The notes under the pieces were generated by a model, which saw only the letters and a list, made by a program, of their open reading frames with translations, was not told the origin of the DNA and did not search any database. Shown here one piece after another: positions 43,779 to 51,668 of a stretch of DNA of 53,578 nucleotides; position 1 is the first letter of the stretch, and each line of letters starts with the position of its first letter. The stretch is taken from assembly GCA_021802115.1 (NCBI GenBank), contig JAKABA010000012.1, positions 1-53,578 of the forward strand. Direction: 5' to 3'. Source of the DNA: a bacterium (GTDB lineage Bacteria > Chloroflexota > Dormibacteria > UBA8260 > Bog-877). A program made the translations under genes and the position numbers.

Positions 43779-44758
43779 CAGCTGAGCCGCCTGACCGCAG
43801 CGACGATGTCCTCGCTGCTGGGGATCAGCAGCCTCTCGAGCTCCCTCGAGTAGGGCAACGGGATGTCCCGCATCGCCACCCGCTGGATCGGAGCGTCCAG
43901 GTCGTCGAAGCCACGGTCCTGCATCTCGCTGAGCAGGCTGGCTCCGAAACCACCGGTGCGCCAGTCCTCGCCGCACAGCACCAGCCGGTGGGTGCGGCGC
44001 ACCGAGTTGACCACGGTGGGGTAGTCCAGCGGCCTCAGGGTCCGCAGGTCGACCACCTCACAGGAGATTCCGTCCTCACGTTCCAGGACCTCGGCGGCGT
44101 GCAACGCCTGCAACAGCATCCGGGAGTACCCCACCAGGGTCACATCGGAGCCTTCGCGGACCACCTTTGCCTGGCCGATGGGAACCTCGCCATCGCCCAA
44201 AGCCGGGCCCGGGACCTCGCCTCGGGTGCTGTAGAGCAGGCTGTGCTCGATGAATATCACCGGGTCTGGGTCCCGGATTGCGGCCAGGAGTAGACCCTTG
44301 GCATCGGCGGGGGTCGCCGGCATGACCACCTTCAGCCCGGGCACCGAGGCGAACCAACCCTCAAAGCTCTGAGAGTGGGTCGGACCGAGCTGCCCGAAGC
44401 CAGAGACGGTGCGAACCACCAACGGCACCGACCACTGGCCGCCAAACATGTAGTGGAACTTGGCGGCGCTGTTGACCACCTGGTCCAGGGCCAGGAGGGC
44501 GAAGTTGACGGTCATCAGCTCGGCCACGGGAATCAGGCCCCCCATGGCGGCTCCCACCGCGAAGCCCACGATGCCGGCCTCGGCGATCGGGGTCTCCATG
44601 ACCCGCGTGGGTCCGAACTCATCGACCAGACCCTTGGTGACAGCGTAAGACCCACCGTACCCGGTGATGCTCTCTCCCAACAAGATCACCCTGGGGTCGC
44701 GCATCATCTCCTCGCGCATGGCATCGCGCACCGCCTGTCGGTAGCTGATCTCGGCCAT
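43778..44758 (-). CDS. pdhB: Pyruvate dehydrogenase E1 component, beta subunit
   Basis: 326 residues. Transketolase-like pyrimidine-binding domain: YRQAVRDAMREEMMRDPRVI, LLGESITGYGGSY, TPIAEAGIVGFAVGAAMGGL (catalytic Glu), and the C-terminal half with SLLYSTRGEVP and VVDLRTLRPLDYPTVV. The ATG is 2 bases after the pdhA stop. Together with the alpha subunit it decarboxylates pyruvate with thiamine diphosphate and loads acetyl onto E2. Confidence 0.95.
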   Translation of the reverse strand: MAEISYRQAVRDAMREEMMRDPRVILLGESITGYGGSYAVTKGLVDEFGPTRVMETPIAEAGIVGFAVGAAMGGLIPVAELMTVNFALLALDQVVNSAAKFHYMFGGQWSVPLVVRTVSGFGQLGPTHSQSFEGWFASVPGLKVVMPATPADAKGLLLAAIRDPDPVIFIEHSLLYSTRGEVPGPALGDGEVPIGQAKVVREGSDVTLVGYSRMLLQALHAAEVLEREDGISCEVVDLRTLRPLDYPTVVNSVRRTHRLVLCGEDWRTGGFGASLLSEMQDRGFDDLDAPIQRVAMRDIPLPYSRELERLLIPSSEDIVAAVRRLS

Positions 44759-44760
44759 GC

Positions 44761-45867
44761 TCAGCCCTCCACCGAGGACAGCTGACCCGGCTCGGCGGCA
44801 ATCGCCTCGGGGTCGATCGGCTTGGCGTAGATCCACTGGTCGACGGTGGCCGGGTCGGGCCAGGGCGACTGGTCCGCGAACCGCACCGCCTCCAGCATCT
44901 CCGCCTCCACCTCCTCCTTGACCTGGGCCAACTCCTGCTCGCTGCTGATCCGGTGCTCGACACAGAACTCGCCGAATTTGGGGATGGGATCCAGTGCCTT
45001 CCAGCGGGTGACCTCGTCCTTGTCGCGGTAGAGCTCGGGATCGGCCATCGAGTGGCCCCGGAAGCGGTAGGTGAGCGCCTCGACGAAGTAAGGACCCTGG
45101 CCGCTGCGGCAGTGCGCGGCCGCCTTTTGGACCGCCGCGTAGACCGAGAGCACGTCCATGCCATCGCACTGGACCGACGGCATCGTGTAGCCCTCGGCCT
45201 TGATGATCATGTCTCGGACCGGCGATTCCTCAGCCAGGGTCGCCCCCATCCCGTACAGATTGTTCTCGCAGATGAACACCACCGGCAGGTTCCAGAGCGC
45301 CGCCATGTTGAGGCCCTCGTGGAAAATGCCGTTGCCGGTCGCGCCGTCCCCGAAGAAGTCCAGCACCACCTCCGGCTGCTCCAGATACTGCATCGCATAG
45401 GCCATCCCCGCTCCAATTGGGATGTGCGAGCCGACGATGGCGTAGCCGCCCCAGTAATGGCGAGACGCCTCGGCCAGGTGCATGGACCCGCCGCGACCGT
45501 GGCAGAGACCCGTCTCCCGACCGAACAGTTCGGCCATGCACGCCTTGGGGTCACAGCCCTTGGCCAGGGCGTAGCCGTGGTCACGGTAGTGGCCGAGCAC
45601 GTGATCCTCTTCGCGAACCGCCGCAATCGCGCCCACCGCGACCGCCTCCTCTCCGATGTAGAGGTGGAGGAAGCCGCCCACCTTGGCCTGGGCGTAGGCC
45701 TCGGCGGCGTGCTCCTCGAAGTGCCTGATCTGGACCATGCGGCGATACATGTCGCGACATTGCTGCGCGGTGAGGTCGAGGGGCAGAGCCTCCGACCGAG
45801 TCTTGGTCGCGCCCCGCGCTGAACTCGCTTTTGAGCGGCCCCGGGGGGCCCTGGGGGTAGTTGGCAT
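44761..45867 (-). CDS. pdhA: Pyruvate dehydrogenase E1 component, alpha subunit
   Basis: 368 residues. Thiamine diphosphate motif in FFGDGATGNGIFHEGLNMAA through ENNLYGMG, the GREGSMH-like GRGGSMHLAEA, GSHIPIGAGMAYA and the phosphorylation-loop-type RFRGHSMADPELYR of the PDH alpha family. A basic N-terminal extension of about 30 residues (TPRAPRGRSKASSARG) precedes the domain. TAAACT lies 6 nt before the ATG, so the operon message is probably leaderless. Branched-chain or acetoin dehydrogenases are the alternatives but fit less well. Confidence 0.94.
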   Translation of the reverse strand: MPTTPRAPRGRSKASSARGATKTRSEALPLDLTAQQCRDMYRRMVQIRHFEEHAAEAYAQAKVGGFLHLYIGEEAVAVGAIAAVREEDHVLGHYRDHGYALAKGCDPKACMAELFGRETGLCHGRGGSMHLAEASRHYWGGYAIVGSHIPIGAGMAYAMQYLEQPEVVLDFFGDGATGNGIFHEGLNMAALWNLPVVFICENNLYGMGATLAEESPVRDMIIKAEGYTMPSVQCDGMDVLSVYAAVQKAAAHCRSGQGPYFVEALTYRFRGHSMADPELYRDKDEVTRWKALDPIPKFGEFCVEHRISSEQELAQVKEEVEAEMLEAVRFADQSPWPDPATVDQWIYAKPIDPEAIAAEPGQLSSVEG

Positions 45868-45873
45868 GGGATC

Positions 45874-45879
45874 AGTTTA
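45874..45879 (-). promoter_or_regulatory. -10 element directly before pdhA (leaderless-type)
   Basis: TAAACT on the minus strand ends 6 nt before the pdhA ATG with no ribosome site between. Confidence 0.5.
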
Positions 45880-46044
45880 CGAGGAGCCGGGACCGGCCCC
45901 CCCGCTCGCGTGGCCCAGGCCGGGGCCCGCCTTCCGCGCTCCGCCTCTCCGCCGCCCCTGGAACTCTCCGCCATCCTCATGCTGGGGCCCTGCTGAGAGT
46001 TCAATTAAACGCAGCTTAGAGTAAAAATACGTTCGCAAAAGTGG

Positions 46045-46073
46045 TTGTCAAAATGAGCCTCGAGGGGTATACT
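46045..46073 (+). promoter_or_regulatory. Strong sigma-70 type promoter
   Basis: TTGTCA, exactly 17 nt, then TATACT: the best housekeeping promoter in the window, inside an AT-rich island (about 46000-46075). Transcription is expected to start near 46080, about 150 nt before the next gene. Confidence 0.8.
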
Positions 46074-46079
46074 TTGGGC

Positions 46080-46232
46080 AGTGCAGCCGTGGTCGGCAGA
46101 GCTGCCAGGTGATGGGGAGCACCGGGTAACCCGGTTGTATCCGTTGCCGTTAGACATAGGGCTGCCCCTAGCGAAGCAGGTCAGTCCGAAATACACAGCT
46201 CGTGAAGCCACGTGCCGAGAGGAACCCCCAAG
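46080..46232 (+). ncRNA. Structured leader RNA, candidate riboswitch of uncertain class
   Basis: The roughly 150-nt leader between the strong promoter and the gene at 46233 is full of local inverted repeats: GGCA-GAGC-TGCC (46095-46106), ACCGGG-TAA-CCCGGT (46121-46135) and TAGGG-CTGC-CCCTA (46157-46170). A closing stem CGTGG/CCACG (46088-46092 with 46208-46212) is possible, and it competes with TCGGCA/TGCCGA (46093-46098 with 46213-46218), which runs into the ribosome site AGAGGA. That is the layout of a translational switch. Scattered similarities (UAGGG, CCGAA, ACAGCU in order) recall the ydaO c-di-AMP riboswitch, but the match is partial and I do not claim that class. Confidence 0.6.
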
Positions 46233-46640
46233 ATGATGACCACAGAACGCGACAACCGCTACCGCGTCACCCGCCGCGACATCCTACGCCGCCAGCACGA
46301 GGGCTTGGCCAGAACCCGCACCCTGCGCAAGTACCGGTCGCACCTGGAGCACCTCGACCGCGTGCTGGCCGACCTCGAGGATGCCCGGATCAGAGAGCGC
46401 CGGGTCGTGCCTCCCGCCATAACTGAGGAGTTGCGGCACGCCGAGGTGGCCCAGGTGGATCCCGACCTAGCTCAGGTGGTCGCATCCAGTCGGCCCAGCA
46501 TCGACCGGGTCCAGGACGCGGTCTTCGATGCTCAGGGCCGGATCATGGTAGAGGTGAGCCGTCTCTTGGGCCAGCCAGACTGGGTCACGATCGAAGCCGA
46601 GGAAGGCGAGGCTTTGGAGTTGGAGGCTTCTCGTCACTGA
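46233..46640 (+). CDS. Protein of unknown function behind the structured leader
   Basis: 135 residues from ATG 46233, with GAGAGGA about 10 nt upstream; the next codon is also ATG. The product is soluble, helical and highly charged (RYRVTRRDILRRQHEGLART, LRKYRSHLEHLDRVLADLED), basic at the N-terminus and acidic at the C-terminus (EAEEGEALELEA). No known domain recognised. A strong promoter and a structured leader suggest regulated, possibly high expression. It overlaps the convergent coiled-coil gene by 7 bp. Confidence 0.75.
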   Translation: MMTTERDNRYRVTRRDILRRQHEGLARTRTLRKYRSHLEHLDRVLADLEDARIRERRVVPPAITEELRHAEVAQVDPDLAQVVASSRPSIDRVQDAVFDAQGRIMVEVSRLLGQPDWVTIEAEEGEALELEASRH

Positions 46641-47314
46641 TCTAAGGTGACCGGCGCCTCCTGGCCCTCCCGGGGCTCGGCTAGCGGGCTGGCCGACAGA
46701 TTCTCATTCGCGAAGGCACGGGCCAATTCCACGATTCGGGCTTGATCACGGCGCGCCTTGCGGCTGCGTGAAGTCTCCAACTGGCGCGGTCGAATTGGCA
46801 GGTGAGCCTGATCAGCCAGCCGGTCCGCCTCGCGAGCTTGTCTGGTCTGGCTGAGGCGGTCCCACTCCAAAACCGCCGCGTCGATCATCGCCAGCCTCTG
46901 CTCGAGTTCGCCGCCGGCCTCAGCCAGCTGAGCGTCCAGGCGGCTCATTCGGCTCGCTGGGAGGCGACTCTTCGCCGCCACCAGGGCCGTGTCGAGGCGC
47001 ACCGTGTGCTGGTGCTGCTCGCGCAGCTGGCCACCTCGCTGGACCTCTTGGGTGCGCGCCTCCCGCAGCTCCCGCTGGGCCTCCTCCAGGAGGGCGAGAT
47101 AGCCCGCCAAGAGCTCGGAGTGGCTGCCCTCGGCCGCCTGAGCAGCCAGCTCTGCACCGCGTGACAGGAGCCGGTCGATGGCCTCCTGCGCCGCCAGCTG
47201 TTGCAGCTGGGGCAAGATGAACACGCCGAACTTGCGATCTACGTCAACGTAGGCCTGGCGCACGTCGGCGGGCAGCTCCGCGTGCTCAGGAACAGTCAAT
47301 GGACTACGGGACAT
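46634..47314 (-). CDS. Coiled-coil protein of unknown function
   Basis: 226 residues, nearly all helical. Long heptad-rich stretches run from about 40 to 165 (LLSRGAELAAQAAEGSHSEL, LLEEAQRELREARTQEVQRG, LDAQLAEAGGELEQRL). A short basic segment near 180-195 (ETSRSRKARRDQ) follows. Resembles the toxic-anion-resistance/TelA or PspA type of coiled coil only in general character; I cannot assign it. It follows rpe by 34 bases on the same strand and may belong to the pentose phosphate operon. GGAGGT lies 10 nt before the ATG. Confidence 0.78.
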   Translation of the reverse strand: MSRSPLTVPEHAELPADVRQAYVDVDRKFGVFILPQLQQLAAQEAIDRLLSRGAELAAQAAEGSHSELLAGYLALLEEAQRELREARTQEVQRGGQLREQHQHTVRLDTALVAAKSRLPASRMSRLDAQLAEAGGELEQRLAMIDAAVLEWDRLSQTRQAREADRLADQAHLPIRPRQLETSRSRKARRDQARIVELARAFANENLSASPLAEPREGQEAPVTLDQ

Positions 47315-47348
47315 TCGGGGCTGGACCTCCTCGCCTGTGCTCTTCGCG

Positions 47349-48044
47349 CTAACGTTCGGCCGAGAGCGGCCGCGCGGCGCGCCTGGACCTTCCCATCTGT
47401 TCGAGGAGGCAGCTCACGCCCGCTCCGATTCCGCCTTCGGATCTGAAGACGGAGGTGCCGGCCACCAGCACAGTGGCTCCCGCCACCACACAGGCACCTG
47501 CATTGCCGGCGTCAACACCGCCATCCACCTCGAGGGCACAGGTCAGTCCCTGGGCCGCGATCATGCGTCTCAACTCCTGAAGCTTACCGAGCGCGAGGCC
47601 AAGGAAGCTCTGGCCCCCGAACCCAGGGTCGACCGACATCACCAAGGCGAGGTCGACTTCCGGGAGAATCTGCTCCAGGAAGCGGGCCGGCGTGGCCGGG
47701 TTGATCCCCACCCCAGGGCTAGCTCCCAGCTGCCGGATCACGCCAACTGTCCGGTGCAGCTGAGGACAGGCCTCAAAGTGCACCGTGATCAGGTCCACGC
47801 CAGCCGCGGCGAAGGCGGGGATGATCCCGTCGGGATTGTCGACCATCAGGTGGGCCTCCAGCGGGAGGCGCGTGCTCCGGCGACAGGCGGCGGCGATCTC
47901 CGGCCCCATGCTCAAGTTGGGGACAAAGTGATTGTCCATGATGTCGATGTGGATGCGATCGGCACCGGCCTGCTCGCAGGCGGCCACCGAGTCACCCAGA
48001 TGGGCAAAGTCAGCGGCCAGCACAGACGGCGCCAGCTCGGCCAT
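47349..48044 (-). CDS. rpe: Ribulose-phosphate 3-epimerase
   Basis: TIM-barrel epimerase of the pentose phosphate pathway, interconverting ribulose 5-phosphate and xylulose 5-phosphate. 231 residues with APSVLAADFAHLGD, HIDIMDNHFVPNLSMGP (metal His and catalytic Asp; Asp-Asn in place of the more common Asp-Gly), LEAHLMVDNPD, VMSVDPGFGGQSF and EVDGGVDAGNA. The ATG overlaps the pgl stop as ATGA; the longer upstream frame is inside pgl. Confidence 0.95.
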   Translation of the reverse strand: MAELAPSVLAADFAHLGDSVAACEQAGADRIHIDIMDNHFVPNLSMGPEIAAACRRSTRLPLEAHLMVDNPDGIIPAFAAAGVDLITVHFEACPQLHRTVGVIRQLGASPGVGINPATPARFLEQILPEVDLALVMSVDPGFGGQSFLGLALGKLQELRRMIAAQGLTCALEVDGGVDAGNAGACVVAGATVLVAGTSVFRSEGGIGAGVSCLLEQMGRSRRAARPLSAER

Positions 48045-48796
48045 CAAATCGGATTGGGAATCAAGCTGGCGGCGGCTTCGTCGCACCAGATCTGGCATCC
48101 CGGGGATCGGCGGGCGATCAGCTGAGCCGGCAGCCGATCCGGCTCGTAGTCGCCGTAGACCACCTCCGCCAGGGTGGCCGCCTTGTCATCCCCAGCCACC
48201 ATGAAACGCACCCGGCGGGCGGCGCGCAGGACGGCCGGGCCCAGAGTGAGCCTGACCTGACCGGAGGGGTGCCGGGTGGCTAGAACCAGCGCTTGATCGG
48301 GGTATTCCCGGCCCGGGAACAGGGACGCGGTGTGGCCATCGGCCCCCATCCCCAAGAGCACCAGGTCGAAGCGCAGCTCGCCTTCCACCCGGGGCAGCAG
48401 GCCCAGCAGGCGTCCCTCGAACCGGCCCAGGATGGTCTCCGGGCCAAGCCCCTCCTCCACATCCCAGCCGACCACGATGGGGCTGGGCCCAGGCAGGCCA
48501 GCCAGCAGAGTCCGACGGATCATCCCCTCGTTGGAGTCAGGGTCGGAGACCGGGACGAAACGCTCGTCACCGGGCACCAACACCACCTTCGCCCAGTCCA
48601 CCCCGGGCGCCTTGGCCAATAGCTCGAGAGCTACCTTGGGGGTGCTCCCCCCCGGGAGGGCGACCACCGCCTCGCCGCGGGCCGCCACCGCCTCGCCGAT
48701 CTCACGGGCCAGGGTGGAGGCGGCAAAGGACGCCAGCTCGCCGGGGTCCGCCTGGACGCGCAACGAGGGCCGCTCGGTGACCACGATCTCGCTCAC
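48044..48796 (-). CDS. pgl: 6-phosphogluconolactonase
   Basis: Hydrolyses 6-phosphogluconolactone in the oxidative pentose phosphate pathway. 250 residues of the NagB/DevB fold: VALPGGSTPKVALELL, VPGDERFVPVSDPDSNEGMI, LVLLGMGADGHTASLFPG. The GTG at 48796 has AAGGAG 5 nt upstream and is preferred to a TTG five codons earlier. Lies between a small unknown gene (stop overlaps the start) and rpe. zwf and gnd are not in the window. Confidence 0.93.
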   Translation of the reverse strand: MSEIVVTERPSLRVQADPGELASFAASTLAREIGEAVAARGEAVVALPGGSTPKVALELLAKAPGVDWAKVVLVPGDERFVPVSDPDSNEGMIRRTLLAGLPGPSPIVVGWDVEEGLGPETILGRFEGRLLGLLPRVEGELRFDLVLLGMGADGHTASLFPGREYPDQALVLATRHPSGQVRLTLGPAVLRAARRVRFMVAGDDKAATLAEVVYGDYEPDRLPAQLIARRSPGCQIWCDEAAASLIPNPI

Positions 48797-49023
48797 ATCT
48801 GCTCCTTCCAAATCCCACTCGGCCCGGGCCCGGAACCCCGCCGCGCCACTCGGCCTCCCGGCGCCGACGGTTGGCCAAACTCCCGACGGGGCCAGGCGTC
48901 GCCCAGCGCCACCCGCCGGCCCTGGGATGCCCAGCCCAACCCGAAACGCGGCGATTGCGCAAGCTCGAGCAGACCCGGGTGCATCCCCTCCAGCCGCCGC
49001 CGAGCCGGCGTCACGCGCACCAT
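48793..49023 (-). CDS. Possible small protein between tkt and pgl
   Basis: 76 codons from ATG 49023, starting 4 bases after the tkt stop codon and ending with a TGA that overlaps the pgl GTG, exactly filling the space between the two genes. Third positions are strongly G/C. The product (VRVTPARRRLEGMHPGLLEL, FGLGWASQGRRVALGDAWPR) has no known domain and is Gly/Arg-rich towards its end. The tight fit in the operon is the main argument; it may be chance. Confidence 0.45.
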   Translation of the reverse strand: MVRVTPARRRLEGMHPGLLELAQSPRFGLGWASQGRRVALGDAWPRREFGQPSAPGGRVARRGSGPGPSGIWKEQM

Positions 49024-49027
49024 CCCC

Positions 49028-51103
49028 TCAGCCCCCAAGCAGTCCCCGCGCCCGCGCCGCCACCGCTTCCGGAGTCAGTCCGAAATGCTGGTAGATGGTC
49101 TCATAGGGGGCTGAGGCCCCGAAGTGGTCCACGCCCACCACGGCACCGCGGGACCCGACGATTGAGAGCCATGGCTCGGTCACTCCGGCCTCGACCGCAA
49201 CCTTGGCACCCAGGGCCTCGGGTAGAACCAGGTCTCGGTATTCAGGAGGCTGCTGACGGAACAGTTCCAGCGAGGGCATGCTCACCAGCCTGGTGGGCAC
49301 GCCACCTGCCTGAAGCAGCTGCTTGGCCGCAGCGCAGATCGAGAGCTCACTGCCGGTGCCGACCAGAATCACCTCGGCGGGCCCGCCCTCCGCCTCCTGG
49401 AGGATGTAGCCGCCCCGGGCGACGCCGGCCCTGGCCAGGTCGGCGGTGCCCTCCAGGATGGGCACGTTCTGGCGGCAAAACACCAGCGCCGTGGGATCCT
49501 GGCCGCGCTCCATCGCCACCGCCCAAGCCCAACTCGACTCGTTGGCGTCTCCCGGCCGCAGGACCACCAGGTTGGGCATGAGCCGGAGCGATGCCAGCTG
49601 CTCCACCGGCTGGTGAGTTGGCCCGTCCTCGCCGAGGCCCACGCTGTCATGCGTGTAGACCCACGTCACGGGCAGGTGGGAAAGGGCCGACAGCCGCACC
49701 GCTGGTCGCTGGTAGTCGGAGAATGTGAAGAAGGTGGCGCTGTAGGGCCGGAGCCCCCCATGAGCGGCCATGCCATTGCAGGCCGCCCCCATCGCGTGCT
49801 CCCGAACGCCAAAGTGGAGGTTGCGGCCTTCCCCCGTCTGGCCGTCGAAGTCGCCGCCCCCGACCAGGCCGGTCTTGGTGGACTCCGAGAGGTCGGCGTC
49901 ACCGCCCAGGATCCAGGGGATCACACCGGCCAGAGCGTTGAGCGCCTGACCGCCCGCGACCCTGGTCGCGATCGGCTTGTCGCCCGCCTGCCACTGAGGC
50001 AGGGAGTCCCGCCAGCCATCCGGCAAGGCCCCCGCCTGCGCCATCTCCCACTCCCTTGCGAGCTCAGGATATTGCCGGGCCCAGCTGGCGAAGCGAGCCT
50101 GCCAATTCTCGGCCAGCGTCTTGCCCTCGGCCAGGGCCAGGCGGAAGCGCTCGCCGGCGCGCTCCGGGACCTGGAACGTGAGTTCGGGGTCCCATCCGTA
50201 GGCGCGCTTGGCTGCGGCCAACTCCTCGGGCCCCAGCGGCGACCCGTGGGCGGCATTGGAGTCCTGCTTGTGCGGTGCCCCGTAGCCGATATGAGTCCTG
50301 ACTGCGATCAGCGACGGACGGCTCTCGTCCTCGATCGCCGCCTGGATCGCTCGGTGGATCCCATCCAGGTCCAGGGTGCCGTCAGCCACCCTCTGGACCT
50401 GCCAGCCGTAGGCTGCGAAGCGCTCCAGGACATCCTCGCTGAACGAGATCGAGGCCGGGCCATCGAGGGTGATGTGGTTGTCGTCGTAGAGGCAGACGAG
50501 CTTGCCCAGGCCAAGGTGCCCCGCCAGCGACGCCGCCTCGGACGACACCCCCTCCATCAGGTCCCCGTCGCCACACAAAACGAAGGTGCGATGGTCGACG
50601 ATAGCCTCCCCAGGCCGGTTGAAGTGGTGGGCCAGGGCCCGCTCGGCGATGGCCATGCCCACTCCGTTGCCAAATCCCTGCCCGAGGGGGCCGGTGGTCA
50701 CCTCCACCCCGGGGGTGACACCTCGCTCAGGGTGACCTGGGGTGATCGATCCCCACTGCCGGAAATGCTGGAGGTCGTCGAGGGACAGCTGGTAGCCGGT
50801 CAGGTGGAGCAGGGCGTAGAGCATCGCCGAACCGTGCCCCGCGGAGAGCACGAAGCGATCCCGGTCCGGCCACCCCGGATCAGCGGGGTAGTGCCGCAAG
50901 AACTTGGTCCACAGGACATAGGCCATGGGGGCCGCCCCCATGGGCAGCCCGGGATGGCCGGAGTTGGCCTTCTCGACCGCATCGATGGCCAAACACCGGA
51001 TGGTGTTGATGCAGAGATTGTCGAGCTCGCTGCCGGCGACCGGCAGCCGTCCCTGCTCGTTCAAGCGCTCATCCACGTTCTCACCCTCGCTCTCAGATGC
51101 CAT
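49028..51103 (-). CDS. tkt: Transketolase
   Basis: Thiamine-dependent transfer of two-carbon units in the pentose phosphate pathway or Calvin cycle. 691 residues from the ATG at 51103 (a GTG at 51121 is also possible). Motifs: [76 protein letters not shown] through [10 protein letters not shown] (ThDP site), the pyrimidine-binding domain with [10 protein letters not shown] and [20 protein letters not shown], and C-terminal VDHFGASAP. Leads the tkt-(small gene)-pgl-rpe unit. Confidence 0.96.
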   Translation of the reverse strand: MASESEGENVDERLNEQGRLPVAGSELDNLCINTIRCLAIDAVEKANSGHPGLPMGAAPMAYVLWTKFLRHYPADPGWPDRDRFVLSAGHGSAMLYALLHLTGYQLSLDDLQHFRQWGSITPGHPERGVTPGVEVTTGPLGQGFGNGVGMAIAERALAHHFNRPGEAIVDHRTFVLCGDGDLMEGVSSEAASLAGHLGLGKLVCLYDDNHITLDGPASISFSEDVLERFAAYGWQVQRVADGTLDLDGIHRAIQAAIEDESRPSLIAVRTHIGYGAPHKQDSNAAHGSPLGPEELAAAKRAYGWDPELTFQVPERAGERFRLALAEGKTLAENWQARFASWARQYPELAREWEMAQAGALPDGWRDSLPQWQAGDKPIATRVAGGQALNALAGVIPWILGGDADLSESTKTGLVGGGDFDGQTGEGRNLHFGVREHAMGAACNGMAAHGGLRPYSATFFTFSDYQRPAVRLSALSHLPVTWVYTHDSVGLGEDGPTHQPVEQLASLRLMPNLVVLRPGDANESSWAWAVAMERGQDPTALVFCRQNVPILEGTADLARAGVARGGYILQEAEGGPAEVILVGTGSELSICAAAKQLLQAGGVPTRLVSMPSLELFRQQPPEYRDLVLPEALGAKVAVEAGVTEPWLSIVGSRGAVVGVDHFGASAPYETIYQHFGLTPEAVAARARGLLGG

Positions 51104-51162
51104 CTTCGTCAATGCTCTCACCTGAGCCGCTCAGGGCGCCGCTTCCACCTCGAATCGAGGGC

Positions 51163-51489
51163 TCAGAGGGGACCTGACTCGGTCGCACCGCCGGCCGCCA
51201 GCCAGGCGCTGATCCCACCCACCATGGCGGTCGCCACCACCCCGTGCTCGCGCAGAAACTTGCTGGCCCGGAAGCTGCGGGTGCCAGCCGAGCACTGCAC
51301 CACCAGAGGGCTCTGGGGGGGCAACTCGTGCCAGCGCTTTACCAGCTCCTCGATCGGTATCCAAAGGCTCCCGGGGATTCGCAGCCTGATCCGCTCCGCG
51401 GCCTCCCTCACGTCCAGGACCGGGCTCCCCTCCGAGATGGTCTGGCGCGCCGCCTCGATCTCGATCTCCAGCGGAACTGGCACCATCAC
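51163..51489 (-). CDS. Single-domain rhodanese-like sulfurtransferase
   Basis: 108 residues forming one rhodanese domain: VLDVREAAERIRLRIPGSLW, then the active-site loop VVQCSAGTRS with the persulphide-forming Cys, and SKFLREHGVVATAMVGGISA with W following. Proteins like this pass sulfane sulphur (GlpE type). The start is GTG 51489 or ATG 51486; CATAAT 8 nt upstream and no ribosome site suggest a leaderless message. It is divergent from gdhA and lies 59 bases upstream of tkt on the same strand. Confidence 0.9.
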   Translation of the reverse strand: MMVPVPLEIEIEAARQTISEGSPVLDVREAAERIRLRIPGSLWIPIEELVKRWHELPPQSPLVVQCSAGTRSFRASKFLREHGVVATAMVGGISAWLAAGGATESGPL

Positions 51490-51578
51490 GAGTACTGATT
51501 ATGGTGGTCCCGGCCGATGGTGGGGCGGGTCCCCGGCCTTGATCGGGGGCACCGCCGCGGGCACTGACCGGATCAAGC

Positions 51579-51609
51579 TTGACAGGCGCATGCCGACGAG
51601 GGCTAACCT
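51579..51609 (+). promoter_or_regulatory. Probable promoter of the glutamate dehydrogenase gene
   Basis: TTGACA at 51579-51584 and TAACCT at 51604-51609 with a 19-nt spacer, somewhat longer than ideal. The transcript would have a leader of about 50 nt with two GGAGG boxes before the ATG. Confidence 0.5.
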
Positions 51610-51668
51610 ACCGTGCGGGTCGACCCAATTTGGCCGACTCTCACCACAAGTTTGGAGGGTGGAGGTCA

